From positions 62,001 to 126,000 of the forward strand of contig NZ_JANHOF010000011.1 in the NCBI RefSeq assembly GCF_024498075.1: a stretch of 64,000 nucleotides of DNA, written 5' to 3'. Both the position numbers and the translations under genes were made by a program. The notes under the pieces are model-generated. The model searched no databases and was not told the DNA's origin. It saw only the letters and a list, made by a program, of their open reading frames with translations. Shown here in pieces: positions 42,471 to 51,364 of this stretch (position 1 is the stretch's first letter; each line of letters begins with the position of its first letter). The DNA is from Paenibacillus mendelii (GTDB taxonomy: Bacteria > Bacillota > Bacilli > Paenibacillales > Paenibacillaceae).

Positions 42471-43367
42471 ATGAACACATCGCCATATCGACTCGAAGGC
42501 CATATTTTTTGGCGCACGAATATGCAGCTTAGCGTGACGAGGGAGCGCGAGCGATTCTCGCTGCCGATTCATGTCCACGACTTCATTGAAATTAATTACG
42601 TCGCTGAAGGCAAGGGCCATCATTACATTGGGGATGAACGGCTGTCGGTCGAGCAGAAAGATCTCTTCGTCATTCCCGTCGGCACGCAGCATGTCTACCG
42701 GCCGGTATCACAGGAACCGAAGGATGAGCTCATTGTATACAATTGCCTGATAGGACCTGATATGCTCACAAGATTGCAGAGAGCGTATCCTTTACCAGAG
42801 GACATGGATACGCTGCTGACTGCTGAAGGGCAGCCCTATCGGCGTCTTACGGACACCGGGGGCGAGGTCAGACGGATCATGGAAGGACTTCATATGGAAT
42901 ATATGATGCGCCAGCCTGGGTATGAGTCGTTCATGTGTGCCCATTTGACACAGCTGCTTCTAACTCTTTACCGTCTTTATCAGCAGGAGGGAGCGGCATC
43001 GGGTGCTTATTCCGAAATCGGCATCATATTCGATTATATCCACGCTCATTATGCCCAGCCACTGGTGTTAAAGGAGCTTGCAGCATTAATACCAATCAGC
43101 GTCAGCCACCTCCAGCGGCTATTCAAGACGGCAACGGGCCAGTCATTCACGGAGTTTATACAAAACTTGCGCATAGAGAAGAGCTGTGACCTGCTGCTTC
43201 AGACGAGTTTGAGCATTGGTGATATTTCAGGCAGGGTCGGTTATCGGGATATTAAGTTCTTCCATGCGTTATTTAAAAAAAAGACAGGAATGTCTCCAAA
43301 CCGATATCGGAAGCGGGCACAATCGGCAGCTCTGGGGCTGTCCTTCGATTACAATTCACCCACTTAG
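42471..43367 (+). CDS. AraC-family regulator with cupin domain
   Basis: This 298-residue protein has an N-terminal cupin (HVHDFIEINYVAEGKGHHYIG at about 29-49, a typical sugar sensor) and a C-terminal AraC HTH pair (ELAALIPISVSHLQRLFKTATG, then the signature VGYRDIKFFHALFKKKTGMSPNRYRK). It is divergent from the GH78 rhamnosidase, so it probably regulates that gene, perhaps with rhamnose as effector. A GAAGGA box lies somewhat far (about 11 bases) from the ATG. Confidence 0.88.
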   Translation: MNTSPYRLEGHIFWRTNMQLSVTRERERFSLPIHVHDFIEINYVAEGKGHHYIGDERLSVEQKDLFVIPVGTQHVYRPVSQEPKDELIVYNCLIGPDMLTRLQRAYPLPEDMDTLLTAEGQPYRRLTDTGGEVRRIMEGLHMEYMMRQPGYESFMCAHLTQLLLTLYRLYQQEGAASGAYSEIGIIFDYIHAHYAQPLVLKELAALIPISVSHLQRLFKTATGQSFTEFIQNLRIEKSCDLLLQTSLSIGDISGRVGYRDIKFFHALFKKKTGMSPNRYRKRAQSAALGLSFDYNSPT

Positions 43368-43392
43368 CGAAATAGCCCCACAAAACTAGACA

Positions 43393-43437
43393 AAAACAAG
43401 CAGTTGACCTCTTTCATTCAGGTCGCCTGCTTGTTTT
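43393..43437. terminator. Bidirectional terminator, AraC/unassigned glycosidase
   Basis: An 11-bp outer stem (43393-43403 with 43427-43437) and an inner GACCT/AGGTC stem lie between convergent genes, with a U-run on the minus side. Confidence 0.75.
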
Positions 43438-43517
43438 CAATTAGACTGACCTACACGCTGCGAATTGAGATCGCATGTCGTACCGTGTAAGATGTCAGCA
43501 TTTAATATTTAATGATA

Positions 43518-46178
43518 TTAATAATGCAAGGTCACTTCGATCGTACCCTCGAAGGCTTCCACGAGTACAGCTTCTTTCTCAGGAACGTAGACGCCGCCGG
43601 TTACACGGCTTGGAACAGCACCTTCCGGATGCGGCAGACGCAGTAGAATCGAATCCGGTTTGCGGTCTGTTTCACATTGAAACGACGCCTTGATTGTTCC
43701 TTCGGACAGATTAGAGACAACTTGAAGACTGGTCGCTCCGAAGTACGTACGCGCATTCTCCCATTCGACGACCGAACCATCCTTCATCCATTCCCTTGGA
43801 ATACCAGGTAGAAGGTTCAGCGTTCTGCCTTCTTCCATGTACAGCATCCAACGGGTTTGCATCAGAAACCAACCCTCTTCATGGGTCTTGTGCGGACTTG
43901 CATGCCAATAATGCTCCCAGAATGTATAGGTCTCACGGTCGGCGAGTCCAGCGAAGCCGTTGTAATAGGCTTTCAGGAACGGTTTGACTTCGCCCCTCTT
44001 CAGATGTACATAAGGATGAATGCTGTAATACGGCTGGCTCAGAGCAACGTTTCTTGCGCACATAAGCTCTGAATGATAATTAAGCATCCATGACGCGGCT
44101 GTCTCATCCGCACCTACTACCTCCTGCAGAACCAGATACAGCGGTCCTAGCAGCGAATCTCTAGCAACGGCAGCACCATGGGTCAGCCATTTTCCCGTCT
44201 TGGTATGAAGCGACAACGGTCCCCGGTCTTCTACCCAAGGCGGAGCCGTCGGTACCCAGCTGCCATTCCCGATCGGCACGACAGGCGAGAGCGCAACCGA
44301 GCGATCGAAGGCATCACGGATATCTGCCTTGAGGGCTTCAGCCTCCATTCGTATCGCTTGCGAGGTTTCCGGATCGGTCGCGAGCAGGAGCTCTGCTAAA
44401 CGAGCCAGTCCAATGTAGGCATATCCATTCAGCATGAAGGAGTGGTATGGATCTTCCGGATCGGCCGTCTTGCCTTCGAGCATTCCGTACCCTTTGCCGC
44501 GAAGCGCCTCCGTTTGATTCCGCTCCCGCCACGCCTTAATATAATCTCTTGCCTTGAGAAGATTAGGCTTCACCCGGGCGACCCACTCTTCATCCCGCGT
44601 GTACCGGTAATGCTCCCCAATGCTCCATAGTGCAGCACCCGTCTCCAGCATGTACCCGCCAAAATTCTGAATAAAACCATCCTCATGCTGTTTGTCCAGG
44701 AAGAATTGCAACGATCGCTCGGCTAAGTGATTCCAGCCCATCGAATCCATGAACTGCACGATCGGCGAGCTCTCCGATCCAATAGCCGTATACACGCCGA
44801 TAGCGGGAAGGACCGTACCACCTGGCTCTTCTCCGAATGCGACGACATCGAGATGAAGCAGCCCTGCTTGAATCATTTGCTCGATCCGCCGCTCCGGAAG
44901 ACGGAACTTAGCGGCTTGCGACAGCTTCTCTCTCCAGAATTGACGGCATTCCTCCAATCTTGCATCGAAGGATTGCTCACTTAATCGAGCGGCTCGTTCT
45001 GCGGAAATTGGACTATGCGGCAGGTAGATATCGAATTCGACGGATTCACCGGGCATCAACAGTATCGCCGTTTCTTCACGTTCAAGCGCTCTTCCGTTCA
45101 TTAGGGTAACGCTGCACACTCGGTTCTCGGAATAATTGACGAATCCGGTTGAGCCATCAAATTTATAATTCTGATCATTATTCAACACGAATGCATTCGG
45201 GACGACATTCTTAAACCAGGCATAACGCGGAACCTGGCCGTTATTGGTCGCCTTCGCTCGCAGATACAAGACGGTTTCTTCATTTTTGTCGAGCTCTGCT
45301 TGACGAGCCAACAGCTCTTCACGACGCTTCGTCTGATCCTCTGTAAGCATATGACCGGCGCCATAGCCGTCGGCAACAAGGTAATTCGTACCTCGCAGCG
45401 TCTGCTCATTCAACGGACTGTGTTCATATGAGGCAAACGAAGTTGTATCGTAGACGACGTCATCTTCCTCAATACGGCCGCGGAGAATCGGCAGTACGCC
45501 TTCCTCCAGCCGGCGTGTAACGGGCTCCGTACATCCGATGCCTTTTCCAAGCAGGAACCGGTAACGAACAGAACGATCGTCATTCTCGGGAATCCCTTGC
45601 TCATGAGCAAATCTTCTGGGCTGAATCCAATCCCACAGGAGATCTTCGCCGCCAACGCCACGCAGCCCAACGGCAAACATCCTTACATCGCGCGATAAGC
45701 CGAGCCATGTCTGACAGGCCAGATTCTTCGTATGAGCGGCCGCGGATTCGTAGTTTTCTTCCGGCTCGGATTCAATCGTCTCTAAGCCGGTAAACAACCC
45801 TTTGGCTGCAATCTCTGCTTCTATTTGATTGTAGGATCGATGATCATCCCCCTCGGTGACGATGACACCGTATTCCCGAATGTAGATCGGGTACCGTGCA
45901 TCCACGTCATGCAGCCGGAACGTAAAGGGATTTACGGACGAATCTACCGTAACAAGAATGGGAGCGCCGCTCGTGACTTCGATCGTATCGAAGCTGACGT
46001 AGAGCTTGTACCCCTTATCATGGCCTTCTCCAATTTCCGCGGCAGTGAAGGACACCCCGTTGGAATCATTCCGATTGCTGCCGGCAGCTGGTTCTATTCG
46101 CGTAATCTGACCGGACGAAACTGCGATATGTCCTCCTGCTGGACCTTTATTCCACAATACATTAACGGATCGAATCAT
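43518..46178 (-). CDS. Putative (alpha/alpha) glycosidase, family unassigned
   Basis: This 886-residue protein has a beta-rich N-terminal half (about 1-390) and from about 400 an (alpha/alpha) barrel pattern: RIEQMIQAGLLHLDVVAFG, then GVYTAIGSESSPIVQF, DKQHEDGFIQNFGGYM and ETGAALW. Acidic residues in ESSPIVQFMDSMGW are candidate catalytic positions. The C-terminal part (WMLYMEEGRTLNLLPGIPREW) resembles the end of GH78/GH63-like enzymes. I cannot name a family. There is no signal peptide. Its start lies 28 bases from the PIG-L deacetylase stop, so the two are co-transcribed, suggesting a deacetylation step followed by or linked to hydrolysis. Confidence 0.6.
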   Translation of the reverse strand: MIRSVNVLWNKGPAGGHIAVSSGQITRIEPAAGSNRNDSNGVSFTAAEIGEGHDKGYKLYVSFDTIEVTSGAPILVTVDSSVNPFTFRLHDVDARYPIYIREYGVIVTEGDDHRSYNQIEAEIAAKGLFTGLETIESEPEENYESAAAHTKNLACQTWLGLSRDVRMFAVGLRGVGGEDLLWDWIQPRRFAHEQGIPENDDRSVRYRFLLGKGIGCTEPVTRRLEEGVLPILRGRIEEDDVVYDTTSFASYEHSPLNEQTLRGTNYLVADGYGAGHMLTEDQTKRREELLARQAELDKNEETVLYLRAKATNNGQVPRYAWFKNVVPNAFVLNNDQNYKFDGSTGFVNYSENRVCSVTLMNGRALEREETAILLMPGESVEFDIYLPHSPISAERAARLSEQSFDARLEECRQFWREKLSQAAKFRLPERRIEQMIQAGLLHLDVVAFGEEPGGTVLPAIGVYTAIGSESSPIVQFMDSMGWNHLAERSLQFFLDKQHEDGFIQNFGGYMLETGAALWSIGEHYRYTRDEEWVARVKPNLLKARDYIKAWRERNQTEALRGKGYGMLEGKTADPEDPYHSFMLNGYAYIGLARLAELLLATDPETSQAIRMEAEALKADIRDAFDRSVALSPVVPIGNGSWVPTAPPWVEDRGPLSLHTKTGKWLTHGAAVARDSLLGPLYLVLQEVVGADETAASWMLNYHSELMCARNVALSQPYYSIHPYVHLKRGEVKPFLKAYYNGFAGLADRETYTFWEHYWHASPHKTHEEGWFLMQTRWMLYMEEGRTLNLLPGIPREWMKDGSVVEWENARTYFGATSLQVVSNLSEGTIKASFQCETDRKPDSILLRLPHPEGAVPSRVTGGVYVPEKEAVLVEAFEGTIEVTLHY

Positions 46179-46206
46179 GTCTTGAACTGCCCCTTCCCCT
46201 CATTTA

Positions 46207-46920
46207 TTATGGCAAAAGCGTACCCGCTACACCTCGCGGCCAAGCCTTGGCCCGTATGAATCCCTCAGCATAACGTACACCTGCCTGGAACCCCCGGTAC
46301 TGAGAGCTGACGGTCATCATCTCGTCCATCGTGACACCATATTGGTCGGATAACCAATCGGACACTTGACTCTTGTGTTCAGCTAACATACGGCGTTTTA
46401 CTCCGATCGTGCTGGTAATGTCAACATATTCCTCGGGCAGAAAGCCTACTCCCGCCACACTATCGGCAAAATAGACAACTGGAATTTTTTCGCATGGCGG
46501 CTCGTCAGTAACAATGTTAGGGACGGTAGTCATAATTGCGACATCGTTCACGATTTGACCGGTCAATGTATGGTCCGGGTTGTAGAGATCTCCAGGCCAA
46601 TGCGTCAAGATGACATCCGGACGGCACTTGCGAATCGCATTAATGAACGATAGCCTTGTCTCCTCCCGGTCGAACAGAAATTCGTCAGGAAATCCGAGCC
46701 AGATTAGCTCGGCGCCAATTAATTCCGCCGCGCGCTGCGCCTCTTCCTTGCGTATGGCAGCAATCTCATGCTTAGGCAGCGTCGGATGCCCGACCTCACC
46801 ATTGGTCGTTACGACTATAAATACGTCGTCACCGCGCTCAGCGTATTTTGCCAGGGTTCCTCCCATCAATATTTCCGCATCATCTGGATGTGCACAGCAA
46901 GCCATCACTCTCAAGGCCAT
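46207..46920 (-). CDS. PIG-L family deacetylase
   Basis: This 237-residue protein has the zinc-binding motif AHPDDAE at 10-16 and a later N-P-D-H segment that supplies the third ligand. The fold and length match the LmbE/PIG-L family, which removes N-acetyl groups from sugars (BshB makes bacillithiol; others act on chitobiose or glycans). The VTTNGEVGHPTL region differs from BshB, so I do not assign a pathway. AAAGGGG precedes the ATG. It heads a two-gene operon with the unassigned glycosidase. Confidence 0.88.
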   Translation of the reverse strand: MALRVMACCAHPDDAEILMGGTLAKYAERGDDVFIVVTTNGEVGHPTLPKHEIAAIRKEEAQRAAELIGAELIWLGFPDEFLFDREETRLSFINAIRKCRPDVILTHWPGDLYNPDHTLTGQIVNDVAIMTTVPNIVTDEPPCEKIPVVYFADSVAGVGFLPEEYVDITSTIGVKRRMLAEHKSQVSDWLSDQYGVTMDEMMTVSSQYRGFQAGVRYAEGFIRAKAWPRGVAGTLLP

Positions 46921-47027
46921 AACCCCTTTGCTCTATTCTGGTTCGATTATAGCACCAGGAGGATCGCCGCACACCCGAGAAAAGAAACCGCTTTCCGTAA
47001 AATACGAACGTATTTTTCACAACCGTA

Positions 47028-48278
47028 TCAGCCGTTTTCTGTAATTGGGAACGTGATCATGACCGTGGTTCCAAATCCCGGCTCGGAGCGAAACCGCAGC
47101 TCATAATTGCCTTCATAGTAATAATCGAGACGCTTGCGAATCATAGCAATTCCCGAGTTACGCTTCGCATGCTCTCCCCCGCCTTCGTTCAGCTCCAGCA
47201 CAGTCTGTTCATCCATTCCGACGCCTGCATCCTTGATCTCGATTATCCCTCTGTCTTCGCTTATATAGACACGCAAGCATAGCTCACATGGTCCTTCTTT
47301 GGGCTCGACGCCGTGTTTGATCGCATTCTCGATTAGAATTTGCAGCGTAAGACTTGGCAGTAGGGCTGACTTCATCCGCTCGTCGTGAACATCGACTCTG
47401 AAGCTCAGTCTGTCTTCGAATCGCAGCAGCTGCAGCTGGATATAGGAATCCAGCTGTGTCAGTTCTTCATCGATCGTAACCAAGGGACGGTAGGACTTGA
47501 CGATATAACGCAGCATGCGCGATAAGTGATTGACCGTAGCATAGGTCTGCGTCGCATTCTCAAGCAGCGCTTGACCTGAGATCAGATTCAGAATATTAAA
47601 CAAAAAATGCGGATGAAGCTTCGCTTGTATAACCTTCATCTCGGTTTCGCGCAGCAGTGATCGCCACTCCGCTTCCTTCCGCTTGGATTCCCCCTCCTCC
47701 AAGCTCTTGACAATATATTCAACGAGCAGACTCATAAACTCAGTCGTAGCCTTCAGCTTTTCTTCCGTTATGACGGGCACCTGCCGGATGGCATCTACCA
47801 GCGAATCCTGATTCAGGCCGAGACTCTCAACACGTTTCAGAATTTCCGCAATTCTTACCTCTGTTGGATGCTCTAGTAATACCTGTCCGGTAATGAACGC
47901 ACCCATTCCGTGCTTGCGGAAGTGAATGGGGACTGCACTGTCATATAGACCTGCATGACACTTGCAAACAACGGACGTTTTCTTCGTTATGGAGAAAGAG
48001 GTTACACGCTCATCGGATCGCAGACAGCGCTGCTCTCCTTCAGGGACGGATTGAACAAGCCGGCAGAATGCGGGAGATCGGTCATCGAATTTATCCGTAA
48101 TCGCGACACCCTTCGGATCAAGAATATTGCCATTCATGCCTGTCGCCGTCATGAACGTCTTCTGCAGCTTGGTGAACAGTCCCAGATCGAAATAAGCCCG
48201 GATATCGCTAACTTCATCATCTGCTTGGTTGAATACGAACTGTTCTTCCGTCCATTCCCGAATCCAATCCTCTTCCAT
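47028..48278 (-). CDS. PocR-domain sensor histidine kinase
   Basis: This 416-residue kinase has no membrane segment. Residues 25-190 form a PocR ligand-binding domain with the conserved C72, C85, C105-x-C107-H108 and the GLYDSAVPI segment. A short coiled coil leads to a LytS/YesM-type HisKA: KLHPHFLFNILNLI, phosphoacceptor His about 224. The ATP-binding region carries LIENAIKHGVEP (N box), DAGVGMD and GIAMIRKRL. It senses a cytoplasmic ligand and phosphorylates the divergently encoded response regulator 119 bases away. PocR domains bind small hydrophobic or sugar-derived molecules; the ligand is unknown. Confidence 0.9.
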   Translation of the reverse strand: MEEDWIREWTEEQFVFNQADDEVSDIRAYFDLGLFTKLQKTFMTATGMNGNILDPKGVAITDKFDDRSPAFCRLVQSVPEGEQRCLRSDERVTSFSITKKTSVVCKCHAGLYDSAVPIHFRKHGMGAFITGQVLLEHPTEVRIAEILKRVESLGLNQDSLVDAIRQVPVITEEKLKATTEFMSLLVEYIVKSLEEGESKRKEAEWRSLLRETEMKVIQAKLHPHFLFNILNLISGQALLENATQTYATVNHLSRMLRYIVKSYRPLVTIDEELTQLDSYIQLQLLRFEDRLSFRVDVHDERMKSALLPSLTLQILIENAIKHGVEPKEGPCELCLRVYISEDRGIIEIKDAGVGMDEQTVLELNEGGGEHAKRNSGIAMIRKRLDYYYEGNYELRFRSEPGFGTTVMITFPITENG

Positions 48279-48397
48279 GCGATTCGCCTCGTTTCATATT
48301 TTCGTACTTTTCTTGCGGAAGTTAAGAGTGCATCAAGCTTGCCGTATGGTTTATAGTTAGTTTAATCAGTTCTCTCACGTTTGGAAAGGAGTTTCGT

Positions 48398-49153
48398 ATG
48401 CTGCTGAGTATCCTGATTGCCGACGACGAGCCCATCGAATTGAAGGTATTGAACAAAATTGTGAACGACAGCGGATTGCCTGCCGTCATCGTGGACGGAG
48501 CCCGCTCAGGAACAGAAACGCTGGAACGGGCAGCCCGCTATTTACCGGATCTGATCTTCATGGATATCCGTATGCCGGGTATGAACGGATTAGATGTCGC
48601 CGCGATCATTAAACAGAACCAGCCTGACACGGTGATCTGCATCGTCACAGCTTATGACGAATTCCACTATGCCAAGCGGGCAATCGACATTCATGTGGAT
48701 TATTTGATGGTCAAGCCGGTTGATCCTCCCGAAATCGAACGAATCATCAAAGAAACCATCACCCGAAAAAGCAAGAACGAGGACGAAGCCCCGACCACTG
48801 GAATCAGCTTGAACCGCGCACAGCTTGCCCGGGATATCGTCGAGCTGCTGCATGCTCACTATATCGAGCCAATCACATTATCTTGGCTGGAGCAGCGGAT
48901 GAAGGTCAGCCAACAATATTTAAGCCGTACCTTCAAGGAAGCCTTTAATATGACCATCATGGGTTACTTGACTCAATTCCGTATGAAGCTGGCGCTTAAA
49001 CTGCTGGCTGATCCTGAACTTAGCATTGCAATTATAGCCGAGCGCGTCGGTATTCCCGATTCCAGCTATTTCGGCCAATTGTTCAAGCAAGCACAAGGTG
49101 TTACACCCTCACAATACCGCAATCAATTTTCGAAGATCCCTCGCAATAGTTAA
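48398..49153 (+). CDS. Response regulator, receiver plus AraC-type output (YesN-like)
   Basis: This 251-residue protein has an N-terminal receiver with acidic pocket D9-D10, phosphoacceptor D56 in FMDIRMPG, and K at the VKPVDP strand. The C-terminal AraC HTH pair is complete (LEQRMKVSQQYLSRTFKEAF; signature VGIPDSSYFGQLFKQAQGVTPSQYR). AAAGGAG precedes the ATG. It pairs with the divergent PocR kinase. The likely targets are the neighbouring PIG-L/glycosidase and unknown 353-residue genes, by position only. It is shorter than usual YesN, lacking the long linker. Confidence 0.92.
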   Translation: MLLSILIADDEPIELKVLNKIVNDSGLPAVIVDGARSGTETLERAARYLPDLIFMDIRMPGMNGLDVAAIIKQNQPDTVICIVTAYDEFHYAKRAIDIHVDYLMVKPVDPPEIERIIKETITRKSKNEDEAPTTGISLNRAQLARDIVELLHAHYIEPITLSWLEQRMKVSQQYLSRTFKEAFNMTIMGYLTQFRMKLALKLLADPELSIAIIAERVGIPDSSYFGQLFKQAQGVTPSQYRNQFSKIPRNS

Positions 49154-49200
49154 ACATGAGGCCAATGAAGTCCCGCGATACATGAAGAAACGGGAAGGCG

Positions 49201-50262
49201 CTATATCCGTGCCTGAAGCAGCACGTCAGCAACCTTCCCGATTTGTTCCCTGTCCCCTACATAACACCACACCTGACTTACATCTGTGAGCACTCGATCC
49301 GTTGATTCCATCAATGGGGTATGGTACTCGATTTCGCCAAAATAGCCAAAAGCCCCATCGTCATTGTAGCATTGTACGCAGTGTCCAAAGTCATCCTGCC
49401 GATCCAGCGGTACATCTCCATACAGCTTTGTAGGATCAACACGGAAGCTGCGTATGAGCAATAAGCTTCTGCCGTCAGCCGTCGTGCGGATGTATCCGAT
49501 TTTACCTGTCGTCTCCCCTGCTCGAATGGATATCTTGCTTTTAACTCGCGCATCGATTTGGAATCTAATATGATCTGGCTCTTCTTGTAAACCGCATGGC
49601 GTATATCCAGCCAAGAAGGATACGGTCTTTGCCGGTCCATTCGTTGGCAAGATGGCCTCACCGGCTGCAGGTACCTGGATCAGATTCCATAGGGACAAGG
49701 GAGGGAGTTGTTTGGTTTCATCCCCCAGAAACAGATGATCATGTCTAACAATTTCCGCCTCTACCTCATAACCGACAAATGAATATTCAAGGCCATACTC
49801 CGCCTCATTGAGCTTCAATGGATCGGGGACCAGTCGTATTCGCTTTGACATATCAAATCCGATTTCGCAATCGGACCGGTACGCTTGGAGGTTGACGGTT
49901 TGGTTAGCTGTGAGCGAGCCGTGAACCCTATTGCCGGTTTCGTATGATCCTGGATCCAAGGCTGCGGGAATAAGGTATGCTGCTGTTGAAGGATTATAGA
50001 AATACTCCACTTCCGGACTGATGAAGGTTCGGTCTCCACCGATATTCCAGCTCTCCTTCATACCCGTGACAGCCGCGGAATTCGCCAGCTCTGCAAGCTC
50101 TGGCCTGACCCACACCGCGTTCTCGGCATTCGAATCGGGATAAACGCCGATTACGCGGCAGCCTCGTTCAAGGATTAGAATAGACCCACCGTCTTCGTTG
50201 TAGAGCTCTATATACTTCCACCCTAATCGATCAAATATAGAACATAATTCATTACGGCCCAT
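49201..50262 (-). CDS. Unknown beta-rich protein, possible mutarotase-like fold
   Basis: The start is the ATG at 50260-50262, preceded by GGGGGAG, giving 353 residues. I do not recognise the family with confidence. The sequence is strongly beta-rich, with a possible galactose-mutarotase-like (supersandwich) fold: an N-terminal GSILILERGCRVIGVYP strand pair and conserved-looking segments CVQCYNDDGAFGYFGEIEYHTP and WCYVGDREQI near the end. No signal peptide or membrane segment is present. Similar DUF6786-like proteins occur beside glycosidases. It lies directly downstream of the PocR/RR pair, converging with the RR gene, and upstream genes on its strand are separated by a terminator. Confidence 0.6.
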   Translation of the reverse strand: MGRNELCSIFDRLGWKYIELYNEDGGSILILERGCRVIGVYPDSNAENAVWVRPELAELANSAAVTGMKESWNIGGDRTFISPEVEYFYNPSTAAYLIPAALDPGSYETGNRVHGSLTANQTVNLQAYRSDCEIGFDMSKRIRLVPDPLKLNEAEYGLEYSFVGYEVEAEIVRHDHLFLGDETKQLPPLSLWNLIQVPAAGEAILPTNGPAKTVSFLAGYTPCGLQEEPDHIRFQIDARVKSKISIRAGETTGKIGYIRTTADGRSLLLIRSFRVDPTKLYGDVPLDRQDDFGHCVQCYNDDGAFGYFGEIEYHTPLMESTDRVLTDVSQVWCYVGDREQIGKVADVLLQARI

Positions 50263-50380
50263 CCGTTCTCCCCCTTGTATGTCCCGATTATACAACGCCC
50301 CCCAGGGCTTGACATCCGAGAAAAGAAACCGATTTCATGAACATTCAAACTTTCTCATACCTGCAGGGATGAGAAATCAA

Positions 50381-50423
50381 CAAAGAATCCCCCGCAGGTC
50401 ATTGATCTGCGGGGGATTCTTTG
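50381..50423. terminator. Strong hairpin after the isomerase operon
   Basis: A perfect 17-bp stem (50381-50397 with 50407-50423), extended by three pairs, closes a 3-base loop. It terminates the minus-strand isomerase operon, 22 bases past its stop. Confidence 0.85.
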
Positions 50424-50444
50424 TGCAACGGTTCGTTGTTATGA

Positions 50445-51320
50445 TTACTTGAATTGTTTCAAGAATTGAACAGCGTTAGCGATATCGGCCTCTGGATTAG
50501 TCCCCACTTCGCGCTCGATCGTGAGGTAGCCTTTGTAGCCGATATCCTGCAGCGCTTGGATATACGCTGGCCAATCCACTTTACCTTCACCAAGCGGAAC
50601 TTCGCGGAAGAATTCTCCGCCAGTGGCCATCTCTGCGATTTTCTCATGGCTAAGCGGCTCGAAGCCGAGTGATCCGTAGATAATTCGCGGATCGACCTCA
50701 ACCAAACGAATGCCATCCTTGGCATGTGTATGAACGATATAATCCTTCAAGTTGTACACGCCTTGAACCGGATCATCGCCAGTTACCATGACCATATTCG
50801 CCGGATCGAAGTTAACCGATAAACCATTCGTACTCAGTGTATCGAGGAAGCTCTTCAAGTGAGCCGATGTTTCAGGACCGGTCTCAATGGCAAAATATGC
50901 GTTGACGCTGGTCGCGTAAGAGCTCAGCTCGTCGCATGCCTTCTGCATGGCTTCGTAGATTTCACCATTCGTATCATCCGGTACGATACCGATATGAGTC
51001 GTGACCACATTCGTGCCAAGCTCAACGGCCAAATCAAGAATGCGCTTGGATTTCTCGATCTTCCATGCATTTTCATTCTTGTCTTGAAAGCCATGACCGG
51101 ACAAGTCGCCTACTAATGCGGAGATTTCCAGTCCTAGCGATGCGATGTACTCTTTCAATTCTTTGCGCTGCGCAGTCGAAAGATTATCTGGATCCATCTC
51201 TCCGCTCACCGCATAGATTTGTACGCCATCGGCTCCAACGTTCTTCGCCTTAACCAGACCTTCACGTACACCAACCTTGAAGCTATCGACGATTACACCG
51301 ATTTTATTCGAAATTCCCAA
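50445..51320 (-). CDS. TIM-barrel sugar isomerase/epimerase (second copy)
   Basis: This 291-residue protein uses a TTG start with GAGGTGA upstream. It belongs to the AP endonuclease family 2/xylose isomerase-like TIM-barrel group: VGADGVQIYAV, the TTHIG strand, NAYFAIETGPE, SVNFDPANM, HTHAKDG and the final GYLTIEREVG with the metal-ligand Glu. Members include inosose dehydratase (IolE), hexulose isomerases and 3-keto-glucoside modifying enzymes. It is not a close copy of the upstream isomerase. It forms an operon with that gene (44-base gap) and a Gfo/Idh/MocA dehydrogenase, typical of inositol-like or 3-keto-sugar catabolism. Confidence 0.88.
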   Translation of the reverse strand: MGISNKIGVIVDSFKVGVREGLVKAKNVGADGVQIYAVSGEMDPDNLSTAQRKELKEYIASLGLEISALVGDLSGHGFQDKNENAWKIEKSKRILDLAVELGTNVVTTHIGIVPDDTNGEIYEAMQKACDELSSYATSVNAYFAIETGPETSAHLKSFLDTLSTNGLSVNFDPANMVMVTGDDPVQGVYNLKDYIVHTHAKDGIRLVEVDPRIIYGSLGFEPLSHEKIAEMATGGEFFREVPLGEGKVDWPAYIQALQDIGYKGYLTIEREVGTNPEADIANAVQFLKQFK

Positions 51321-51364
51321 TTCGTCACCTCATTCGTAGTAATCAACTAAAGGACAAATTACGT

